Of a stretch of 64,000 nucleotides of DNA, positions 1 to 7,975 are shown piece after piece. Position numbers and translations under genes: made by a program. The notes under the pieces were generated by a model, which was not told where the DNA came from, searched no databases, and saw only the letters and a list, made by a program, of their open reading frames with translations. Where the stretch lies: assembly GCA_003224085.1 (NCBI GenBank), contig QHYK01000043.1, positions 1 through 64,000 on the forward strand. The letters are read 5' to 3'. Every line of letters starts with the position of its first letter. Positions within the stretch are counted from its first letter, which is position 1. The DNA comes from Acidobacteriota bacterium (GTDB lineage: Bacteria; Acidobacteriota; Terriglobia; Acidiferrales; UBA7541).

Positions 1-285
1 ATGAGCAAGGCCAAAAAAGATGAGCTTGGTAAGAATCGGACCCCTCAGCGAGGTGGTGAGAACCAGAACGGGTGCGCGCTTCCGAAGGCGCGTCCATGGC
101 CCACTTTGGGATGGTCAGTCTCTGCTCAACCGATCTGGGCTTTCTAGGCCAGCGAACGGGTCAAGCTACTGTCTGAATCGCAGTTCAGGGGCAAGAGTGG
201 AAAAGCGCAAGCTGTGAAACGGAGAGCAGTTCGGCGAGCCCATCGTTCTTGTAATTTCTGGCGCGCTGCCGGAGACTACGGCTTA

Positions 286-1497
286 ATGAGAACGAGAGCA
301 TGGGCGATCTGCGTGTTGGCATGGCTGCTCCCCGTTTGGTGGCAAGCGCGAGGACAGAGCGGGGCTAAAGCCCCGCCTCTACCGCCTGCCCAAGGCAACG
401 ACCCAAAGGCATTGTTCGCCCAGGGGCAAGCGGCACTGCAGAAAGGTGACCTCGACGGCGCAGAAGCGGCCTTTCGCAAGGTCCTAGGGTTAGACCCGGG
501 ATCGGGAGCCGCGTACTCAAATCTCGGCGTCATCGCGATGCGGCGCAAGGAGTGGAACACGGCCATCACGCTTTTGCGAAAAGCCGAAAAGCTGGAGCCG
601 AAGATGGTGGGAATCCGGCTGAACATCGCGCTTGTGGAATACCGCCGCGGAAATTATGCTGCGGCGATTGCTCCACTGGCGTCGGTTCTTCGCGAGCAGC
701 CGGACTCGGAGCAGGCGCGCTACCTTTTGGGCCTGTGCCAGGTCTTTACCAAACATTACGCGGAGGCGGCGAAAGTGCTCGAGCCGCTCTGGTCCGCGAA
801 GTCGGACGACGTTTTGTATTTGTATTTGTACGACATTGCGGCCGTACAGTCCGGTCAAAAAGAGCTCGACGAAAAAATCCTGAGCCAGATGATTCGCGTA
901 GGCGGACAAACGGCGGAATACCACCTGATTCTGGGAAAGGCGTTTCTCAACCGCTACGATATTTCTGAGGCAAAGACGGAATTGGAGCTGACCGAGACAA
1001 TCAACTCCAACCTGCCTTTTCTGCACATGAATCTGGGAATCGCCTACATGCGCTCGGGAGACTACGAACGCGCGGAAGCGGAGTTTCAAAAGGACATCGA
1101 ACTGGAACCGGATCTTGCGGACAATCACGAACAGCTTGGACTGCTTTTCTCGAAGATGCAAAGGGATGAAGATGCGAAAAAGGCGTTTCGCGAAGCGTTG
1201 AGGAGAGATGCAAAGGACGATGGAGCGTACCTGGGCTTGGCCAAGCTTTACCTGAAACAGCAAAAGCTGCCCGAAGCCCTGAAAATGGCGGATACGGCGC
1301 TGCGGCTATCTCCGGAAATCCATGGGGGTCATTATTTGCGAGGAAGAATCCTGAGCAGATTGGGGCGTGAAAAAGAAGCGCGGGCGGAATTCGCCGCGAC
1401 GCAGAAGTCATTAGATGCAGGCTTGAAAAGAGATCAGGAAGCGCTCGAAGAAGGTCCGATCCCCAATCCGGAGCTAACGAAACAACCGCAGCAGTGA
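286..1497 (+). CDS. Exported tetratricopeptide repeat (TPR) protein
   Basis: A 403-residue protein that begins with a short basic stretch and a hydrophobic segment ending near residue 24, read as a signal peptide. The rest is a run of roughly ten 34-residue TPR units with the usual G/A-Y and N-L-G patterns. TPR arrays bind partner proteins and do not catalyse reactions, so the role is probably scaffolding in the periplasm or at the membrane. I chose the ATG at 286 (GGAG about ten bases upstream) over an in-frame GTG at 214, because it puts the hydrophobic segment at the N-terminus. It is followed by a convergent amidase gene. The partner is unknown. Confidence 0.85.
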   Translation: MRTRAWAICVLAWLLPVWWQARGQSGAKAPPLPPAQGNDPKALFAQGQAALQKGDLDGAEAAFRKVLGLDPGSGAAYSNLGVIAMRRKEWNTAITLLRKAEKLEPKMVGIRLNIALVEYRRGNYAAAIAPLASVLREQPDSEQARYLLGLCQVFTKHYAEAAKVLEPLWSAKSDDVLYLYLYDIAAVQSGQKELDEKILSQMIRVGGQTAEYHLILGKAFLNRYDISEAKTELELTETINSNLPFLHMNLGIAYMRSGDYERAEAEFQKDIELEPDLADNHEQLGLLFSKMQRDEDAKKAFREALRRDAKDDGAYLGLAKLYLKQQKLPEALKMADTALRLSPEIHGGHYLRGRILSRLGREKEARAEFAATQKSLDAGLKRDQEALEEGPIPNPELTKQPQQ

Positions 1498-1504
1498 TGT
1501 CTTC

Positions 1505-2920
1505 TTATCTGAGATCGAGGGGAGGTGGTTGCCAGGGGCCGCGGGAGTGTTCGAGGGCTTCGGCGATCGCGAGGATGCGTTCTTCTTCGAAAGGGCGGCC
1601 GATGATTTGGACGCCGATGGGAAGGCCTTCGTTCGAACGGCTGATGGGAACCGAAACGGCGGGGAAGCCGGTGAGATTAAGCCATTGAGAAAAGCGCATG
1701 GTGTCGAGGTAGCAGGCGCCGAGCCTGTAGTTTCCCTCGCCATGGCGAAACGCGGGCCCAGAAGAAACGGGCGAGAGAAGGATGGAGATGGTGTCCATTT
1801 GGCGGAGGATCTTTTCGCGGAGAAGATCACGTTCGACGCAAGCCTGAAGGAATTGATCGAGTGAGGGAGGGTTTGGCGAAGTGGCGGCCGAGAGATATTC
1901 GCGCAACATGGGACTGCGTTGAGTTTCGTGGCCGGCCACGCTGGCGTTGAGCATATGGGCGATCACCGGGCCGAAAAAAAACCACCAGAGTTCGATTGCG
2001 CGGTCAAGTCCGCGAAATTCGAATGGCTCGACGCGAAAGCCGCAATCGCTTAATAGGTTTGCGGCCCGATGAACGGCTTGGCGGGTTTCCTGCGTGGCGC
2101 CGCCAAGCGCCGGGCTTTCGAGGATGCCGATGCGCGTCTCGCGCAATTCTTTTTCAGAGTAAGAGCGAAGCGGGACCGGCACGGAATGCGCATCGCCGGC
2201 GTCGGGGCCGGCCATAACTTCGAAGAGTGCGCGCACGTCGGCGACCGTGCGCGCCATCGGGCCGACAACGCCGATCCAGCCAAATGCGCCTGCGCCCGAG
2301 GGAAAATGGCCGGCGGCGGGAATGCGGCCGGGCGTGGGCTTCAATCCACAGATGCCGCAAAAATGCGCAGGCACGCGAATGGAGCCGCCGCCGTCGCTGC
2401 CGACGCCGCCCATCGAGCAGCCTGCGGCAATAGCTGCAGCTTCGCCGCCGCTGGAGCCGCCTGCGGAATATGCGAGGTTCCACGGGTTGCTCGTTTTTCC
2501 ATTGAGGAGATTGTTCGTTTCGTAGGCCATCAGAAATTCCGGCGTGTTGGTGTTGCCGAGGAGAATGGCGCCCGCGGCTTTGAGGCGCGCGACGAGAGGA
2601 GCGTCGGAGCGCGGGACATAATCTTTGCGAAGAAGAGAACCCGCGGGACAGGGCCAGCCCGCGACGTCGATGCAGCTTTTGACGGTGAGGGCAACGCCGT
2701 GGAGAGGCCCGAGCGGCTGCTTCTGCATTACGGCACCTTCGGCAGCGCCGGCTTGCGAGCGAGCGCCGTCTGCGTCCAAGTGAACAAAGGCATTGAGTTT
2801 GGGTTGCAAAGACGCGATGCGGCGCAGATGAGAATCGACGATTTCCACGGGAGAGATTTTTTTATCGCGGATGCCTGCCGTGATTTCCGCGATCCTAGCA
2901 AAGGGGAAGAAGTCGGTCAT
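1505..2920 (-). CDS. Amidase-signature family hydrolase (GatA-like)
   Basis: A 471-residue amidase-signature enzyme that hydrolyses a carboxamide bond. The Ser-cisSer-Lys triad is complete: Lys81 in LTVKSC, Ser156 in the glycine-rich GGSSGGE loop and Ser180 in GSDGGGSIR. The spacing matches GatA closely. No gatB or gatC lies nearby, so a free-standing amidase is more likely than the tRNA amidotransferase subunit, and the substrate cannot be told. The ATG at 2920 is preferred over a TTG at 2992, which would add a non-homologous leader. No signal peptide is evident from that start, so it is probably cytoplasmic. The gene converges on the TPR gene with an 8-base gap. Confidence 0.88.
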   Translation of the reverse strand: MTDFFPFARIAEITAGIRDKKISPVEIVDSHLRRIASLQPKLNAFVHLDADGARSQAGAAEGAVMQKQPLGPLHGVALTVKSCIDVAGWPCPAGSLLRKDYVPRSDAPLVARLKAAGAILLGNTNTPEFLMAYETNNLLNGKTSNPWNLAYSAGGSSGGEAAAIAAGCSMGGVGSDGGGSIRVPAHFCGICGLKPTPGRIPAAGHFPSGAGAFGWIGVVGPMARTVADVRALFEVMAGPDAGDAHSVPVPLRSYSEKELRETRIGILESPALGGATQETRQAVHRAANLLSDCGFRVEPFEFRGLDRAIELWWFFFGPVIAHMLNASVAGHETQRSPMLREYLSAATSPNPPSLDQFLQACVERDLLREKILRQMDTISILLSPVSSGPAFRHGEGNYRLGACYLDTMRFSQWLNLTGFPAVSVPISRSNEGLPIGVQIIGRPFEEERILAIAEALEHSRGPWQPPPLDLR

Positions 2921-3113
2921 AAGAAGAAAGCGAGAGTATGCGTGGAATAGGAAGCGGGTCAAGCGAGATGCGGAGCGAAAGTTTAAGGGCAATCAAGAAG
3001 ATAAAATAAGTTGACCTTGCAACCGGCAGTCCGGAGAATTTCAAAGGTCTTATAGCGCGGGGGTGAATTTTGCAAGCGGCCGCGGCGTTCCGCGCCAAGA
3101 GGAAGAAACTTTC

Positions 3114-6100
3114 ATGCACTCAACAGTTCGGCGTGGAGTTGTGATTAGCGGCTGCGCGCTGCTGTGCTTTTGCGGGGCGATTGGCAAGCGGGTCGCCGCA
3201 CGCGCGCGACAGGACAAAACAACGTTCACGAAAAAGCCTGGTGGGAAGATCAACCCTGCAGAGGCGTACCGTCTCAACACGCTGGGCGTGGCGTACATGA
3301 ACCAGCAGCGTCCGGCGGACGCGCAGAAATATTTTGACCAAGCGCTGGAAGCCGATCGAACGTTTGCCGTGGCGCGACTGAATCTGGGTGTGGCATTGCT
3401 CGGTCAGCAAAAATTGGAACCAGCGCGCGCGGCGCTAACGGAAGCGACCGAGCAACTCCCGAACGATCCGTACGCGTGGTACAACCTCGGGCTGGCGCTC
3501 AAAGACGGCGGGGAACCGGAAAAGGGGATTGCGGCGTTCCGGCGTGTGACCGAAATCAAACCGAATGAAGCGGACGCATATTATTTTGTGGGCTACCTGA
3601 GCACGCAAATCCAGAAATATGACGACGCGATTGCGGCGTTCCAGAAGGGGCTGGCGCTGAATCCGGTGCATGCGTCGGCGGAGTTCGGGCTGGCGCGCGC
3701 GTTGCAGCGCAAGGGCGATTCGAACGCCGCGCGAGAACATTTGGCGCGGTTTCAGAAAATCACCTCGGAGCATCTCGGGACGCCGTTCGGCGCGGGGTAT
3801 GGGGATCAAGGGAAGTACTCGATGGCGGAGTTGCCCCTGAGCGGGGCGACAGAAGTGCCCGCGGCGATTACTGTGCATTTCGTGGAGGTAGCGAAGCCAT
3901 TTGTTTCGAAGAGCGGCGGGAGTGCTGGGGCCACGTCGATTGGAGCGAGCACGGGCGCGTGTTTCTTCGATTTTGACGGCGATGGCAGACCGGATTTGTT
4001 CCTCATGAATGGTGCGAGGGATGGGACAAGCCATCTGCTGCACAATTTGGGCGACGGGCGATTCGAAGACGTGACACAAACGGCAGGGATTCGCCTGAAC
4101 GGCGGCGGGATGGGCTGCGCGGCGGGGGATTTTGATAATGACGGAAAAACGGACCTTGCGGTGTGCATGAGCGACGGAGTACGGCTGCTGCACAACAAAG
4201 GCGAAGGAAAATTTGAAGACGTAACCGACGCTGCGGGAATCCGCAAAGAAAAAGGATGCGTAGGCGTCACGTTCGTGGATTACGACCACGACGGCGACTT
4301 GGATTTGTATGTCACGATGGTGGTGGATTCTGGTTCGCCGGGCAGCGCCGCGCACAATGTTCTGTGGCGCAACAACGGCAACAGCACGTTCACCGATCTT
4401 TCCACGGAAACGGCGCTTGGTCTCTTCGCAACGGGCGCTGGCGTTGTGACTACAGACTTTAACAATGACCGGGCAATTGATTTTGTTCTGGCGGGCGGAG
4501 CAACAGGCGCGTCGATTCTGCTGAATCCGCGCGAGGGAAAATTTACGCCGCTCGAAGGGATTGATTTTGCGAAAGAGAAATTGCCGCCAGCCGTCGGCGT
4601 GGCGGCGTTTGATTTCGACAAAGACGGTTGGATGGATTTGGCATTTACGCATGCCGGAGCCCCGGGAATCAGTTTGTGGCGGAACGTGGAAGGGAAGCGG
4701 CTGGAGCGCGTGACGCTGCCGGATTTTGGCTGGCAAAAGGGTTGGGGGGTCGCAGCGCTCGATTATGACAATGACGGCTGGCTGGATCTCCTGGCGGCAG
4801 GCGAGACCAGCGGCGGCGGGGAGCTGCGGCTGCTGCGCAATTCGGGGAGCAAGGGTTGGAGCGACGCGACAAAAAGCGTGGGATTGGACGCGGTGAAGCT
4901 GAATCAGCCGCGCGCGATTGCGGTGGCGGACATTGACGGCAACGGCGACGCGGATTTGGTAGTGACGCAGCTTAGCGGTCCGCCGTTGGTGCTGCGGAAC
5001 GAAGGGGGGAATCAGCGCAACTGGATGAGCATCGACCTAAAAGCGCTGAACGACAACAAAAGCGGCATCGGGACGAAGGTCGAGTTGTACGCGGGCACGC
5101 TGTATCAGAAGTGGGAAGTGGCGGGCGCGTCGGGATATTTGGGGCAAAACGCTTCACCTATCCTTGCGGGCCTGGGCTCTGAAACGAACGCCGAAGTAGT
5201 GCGGCTGTTGTGGCCCACCGGCGTGCCGCAGGACGAAATTAATCTTTCGGCGAAGAAAGTGCAGTCCATTGCGGAACTGGACCGGCGCGGCAGCTCATGC
5301 CCGATTCTTTTTTCTTGGAATGGGCATGAATATGAATTTATTGCCGACATGATTGGGCCGGGAGTGGTGGGGCATTGGACTGCGCCAGGAGAGCGGGACG
5401 TTCCCGATCCGGATGAATACTTGAAGGTGCCCGCGCGAAGCGTAAAGCCGCGCGATGGGATGCTGGGCTTTCTCTTCCTCGAGCCCATGGAAGAGACAGT
5501 TTATCTGGATCAAGTACGATTGTTGGCGATCGATCATCCGGCAGCTTACGAGGTTTTTCCGAATGAACGATTCGCCAGCGCGCCGCCGTTTCCGGAATTT
5601 CGTGTGATCGCCAGCAAGGATGCGCGTCCGCCGGCAGGCGCCTGGGACGACCGCGGGCATGATGTTCTTGCGCTGATTGCGAAGCGGGATCGGAAGTATG
5701 CCACGGACTTCGGCGATTTGCCGTTCGTGGGCTTCGCCAAGCTGCACACGCTCGAACTCGATCTTGGCGCCTGGGATGGGGAAAAGCCGCTGCGGCTGAT
5801 CATCGACGGCTACACGGATTATTTCACCGCGACCTCGATGTATGCGGCGGACCAGGCGGGCATCAAAGTGATTGCGCCATACGTGGAAGCGCAGGACGCG
5901 CAAGGCAAATGGGTGCGCGTGGTGAAAGACATGGGTTTTCCAGCCGGGCTCGAACGCACGATGATCGCCGACCTGACCGGCAAGCTGCCGCCGGGAGCGC
6001 GGCGCATTCGCATGGTCACAAACTTGAAGATTTATTGGGACGCGATTCGCATCGACCAGACGCCTGAGCCGAAGGATGTTCGCGTTTCGGAAGTGCCGCT

Positions 6101-6593
6101 GGCGAAGGCGGCCCTGGATTTTCTCGGCTATCCGCAGGAAATTCGCTTGCAGCCCGCGAGCGACACGACGTACTCGTACGCGCAGCGGAGTATGTCGGGG
6201 CCGTACTCGCGAGCGGCGGGAAATTACACGCGCTATGGCGATGTGCAGGATTTGCTCCGCGCTCCCGATGATCGCTTTGCGATATTCGGTTCGGGCGAAG
6301 GCGTGAAGCTTGATTTTGATCCTGCAAAACTTCCAGTGCTCCCCGCCGGTTGGGCGCGCGACTACTTTTTCTATGCGAACGGCTTCGAGAAAGATTTGGA
6401 TTTTTACGCGGCCGATGCGTTTACCGTGGAACCGCTGCCGCGTCACTCGCTGCGGCCATATCCGTATCCGGACGGAAAGGATTACCCGGGTGATCCGGAG
6501 CATTTAAACTATCAACTCGAGTACAACACGCGCACGCGCTCCGACCGCATGCCGCCGAGTCTCCGCTACCAATATTCCACCCTGCCGCGTTGA
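3114..6593 (+). CDS. Exported TPR / FG-GAP (VCBS) / ASPIC-UnbV protein
   Basis: A protein of 1159 residues. The order is: signal peptide (about 1-30), four to five TPR units (about 45-240), then a long stretch of FG-GAP/VCBS repeats with calcium-type DxDxDG loops such as DFDGDGRPD, DFDNDGKTD and DYDHDGDLD (about 270-620). An ASPIC/UnbV segment follows (GIGTKVEL, then LWPTG, about 640-725). The last 430 residues match no domain I can name and are rich in aromatic residues and Pro. The FG-GAP repeats suggest a beta-propeller on the cell surface or in the periplasm. ATG 3114 has an AGAGGAAG ribosome site; a GTG at 3063 would bury the signal peptide. This CRTAC1-like architecture is common in Acidobacteriota. 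Function unknown. Confidence 0.88.
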   Translation: MHSTVRRGVVISGCALLCFCGAIGKRVAARARQDKTTFTKKPGGKINPAEAYRLNTLGVAYMNQQRPADAQKYFDQALEADRTFAVARLNLGVALLGQQKLEPARAALTEATEQLPNDPYAWYNLGLALKDGGEPEKGIAAFRRVTEIKPNEADAYYFVGYLSTQIQKYDDAIAAFQKGLALNPVHASAEFGLARALQRKGDSNAAREHLARFQKITSEHLGTPFGAGYGDQGKYSMAELPLSGATEVPAAITVHFVEVAKPFVSKSGGSAGATSIGASTGACFFDFDGDGRPDLFLMNGARDGTSHLLHNLGDGRFEDVTQTAGIRLNGGGMGCAAGDFDNDGKTDLAVCMSDGVRLLHNKGEGKFEDVTDAAGIRKEKGCVGVTFVDYDHDGDLDLYVTMVVDSGSPGSAAHNVLWRNNGNSTFTDLSTETALGLFATGAGVVTTDFNNDRAIDFVLAGGATGASILLNPREGKFTPLEGIDFAKEKLPPAVGVAAFDFDKDGWMDLAFTHAGAPGISLWRNVEGKRLERVTLPDFGWQKGWGVAALDYDNDGWLDLLAAGETSGGGELRLLRNSGSKGWSDATKSVGLDAVKLNQPRAIAVADIDGNGDADLVVTQLSGPPLVLRNEGGNQRNWMSIDLKALNDNKSGIGTKVELYAGTLYQKWEVAGASGYLGQNASPILAGLGSETNAEVVRLLWPTGVPQDEINLSAKKVQSIAELDRRGSSCPILFSWNGHEYEFIADMIGPGVVGHWTAPGERDVPDPDEYLKVPARSVKPRDGMLGFLFLEPMEETVYLDQVRLLAIDHPAAYEVFPNERFASAPPFPEFRVIASKDARPPAGAWDDRGHDVLALIAKRDRKYATDFGDLPFVGFAKLHTLELDLGAWDGEKPLRLIIDGYTDYFTATSMYAADQAGIKVIAPYVEAQDAQGKWVRVVKDMGFPAGLERTMIADLTGKLPPGARRIRMVTNLKIYWDAIRIDQTPEPKDVRVSEVPLAKAALDFLGYPQEIRLQPASDTTYSYAQRSMSGPYSRAAGNYTRYGDVQDLLRAPDDRFAIFGSGEGVKLDFDPAKLPVLPAGWARDYFFYANGFEKDLDFYAADAFTVEPLPRHSLRPYPYPDGKDYPGDPEHLNYQLEYNTRTRSDRMPPSLRYQYSTLPR

Positions 6594-6736
6594 TTCGCGG
6601 CGGGGCCCGATGCATACAGCAATCGGACGGAAATAAGCGTATAGTGAGGACGTCACACCTGATTTATCTTCCGTGGCGATTTCACGAAATCTAAACCATT
6701 TGTGGCGAAAGAGACCGCGCGTCTCAGGGAGCCACA

Positions 6737-6952
6737 ATGAAACCGTATCGATGGAGCGAGTCCTACACGGAAGCGACCCACGAAAACGATCGAACTGTTC
6801 GACTGATGCGAATCAAGACTGCAATGGATATGTGCCTTTGTTGTCTGCTGGACATCGGGTCAGACGCGGGGAGAGGCGCAGAGCAGAAAGAGGTACTTTG
6901 CGCGCTTCACGATTTGCTCGTCATGCGCCACCTGCATCGGAAATACGCCTGA
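6737..6952 (+). CDS. Small hypothetical protein
   Basis: A 71-residue open frame with ATG at 6737 and a good ribosome site (AGGGAG, six bases upstream). It contains a Cys-rich MCLCCLL segment near the middle and charged ends, and I recognise no family. It lies alone between the FG-GAP gene and the convergent PPK2 gene. A longer overlapping frame (6673-7005) lacks a comparable ribosome site. It could still be chance, since the region is short and has no homology I can assign. Confidence 0.4.
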   Translation: MKPYRWSESYTEATHENDRTVRLMRIKTAMDMCLCCLLDIGSDAGRGAEQKEVLCALHDLLVMRHLHRKYA

Positions 6953-7001
6953 GAGCCAACTCACGCGGGACCGTCAGCAACGGTTTGCGCAGGCAAGATA
7001 G

Positions 7002-7904
7002 CTAGTCCCTTTGGCCAAAGAGGGAGGCGCGGGCGGAGGCGAGCTCCTTGCGCTTGGATGTCTCAAGTTCAGGGAAAGAGAGATGGAGTTCATTGAGGGC
7101 TTCGAGGATTGCGGCGGCGATGACGAGGCGCGTGAACCACTTGGTGTCTGCGGGAACCACGTACCATGGAGCATGCTTGGCGGCGGTTTGCTGAATCATC
7201 TCCTCGTACGCTTCCTGATAGTCCTTCCAGAAGCTGCGCTCCTGCGCGTCGGCCATGGAGAACTTCCAATTTTTCTTTGAATCTGCGAGGCGCTCGAGAA
7301 AGCGCCTCTTTTGCTCTTCCTTGGAGAGGTGAAGGAAAAACTTGCGGACGACGATGCCGTTACGCGTGAGATAGCGCTCGAAGTCGTTTATGTCCTCGTA
7401 GCGTTCTTCCCAAATATGTTTGGTAATGAGACGGTCGGGGAGTTTTTGCGCGCGAAGAAATGTTGGATGAACGCGAACGACGAGGACTTCCTCGTAGTAA
7501 GAGCGGTTGAAAATGCCAATTTTGCCGCGTTCGGGAATGACTTTGTGGTTGCGCCAAAGATAGTCGTGATTCAGTTCTTCGTTGCTGGGCGATTTGAAGG
7601 CGTGGACATTGCAGCCCTGCGGATTCACGCCCGACATGACGTGCTTGATGACGCCATCTTTTCCTGCGGCGTCCATGCCTTGAAAAATGAGCAGAAGCGC
7701 CCACCGGTCCTGCGCGTAAAGCATTTCCTGGAAGTGGCTGAGGCAGGCGATGCCGTCTTCGAGCAGGTCCTGTGCGGCGTGCTTGTCCTTGATGTCGTTC
7801 CTATCTGCGGGATCGTGATCCTTCAGGCGAAACTTTTCGCCTTTGGTAATACAGTACGGTTCGATGATGCGCGAGCCTTCCTTCAGCAATTTGTCGTGTT
7901 TCAT
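7002..7904 (-). CDS. PPK2-family polyphosphate kinase
   Basis: A 300-residue enzyme of the PPK2 family, which moves phosphate between polyphosphate and nucleotides. The Walker A loop GMDAAGKDG is at residues 76-84 and the Walker-B-like IFNRSYYEEV at 131-140; the lid region with RRFLERL follows. Length and motifs fit the class of single-domain PPK2 enzymes that phosphorylate nucleoside mono- or diphosphates; which nucleotide is used cannot be read from sequence. I start at ATG 7904. An in-frame TTG at 7925 adds seven residues and neither has a strong ribosome site. It is probably cytoplasmic and transcribed alone. Confidence 0.92.
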   Translation of the reverse strand: MKHDKLLKEGSRIIEPYCITKGEKFRLKDHDPADRNDIKDKHAAQDLLEDGIACLSHFQEMLYAQDRWALLLIFQGMDAAGKDGVIKHVMSGVNPQGCNVHAFKSPSNEELNHDYLWRNHKVIPERGKIGIFNRSYYEEVLVVRVHPTFLRAQKLPDRLITKHIWEERYEDINDFERYLTRNGIVVRKFFLHLSKEEQKRRFLERLADSKKNWKFSMADAQERSFWKDYQEAYEEMIQQTAAKHAPWYVVPADTKWFTRLVIAAAILEALNELHLSFPELETSKRKELASARASLFGQRD

Positions 7905-7975
7905 GGTGCGGGGAGTGTAGTACAACGACGCGACGCAGAACAGAAGGCCAGAAACAGTCTTAGTTTAGGCGAGCC

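Noticed and set aside
1-147. Open frame from the first base (48 codons, basic)
   Set aside because: It could be the N-terminus or the tail of something, but there is no homology and upstream context is missing.
6673-7005. 110-codon frame overlapping the small hypothetical gene
   Set aside because: No ribosome site and Arg-rich composition typical of an antisense or off-frame reading.
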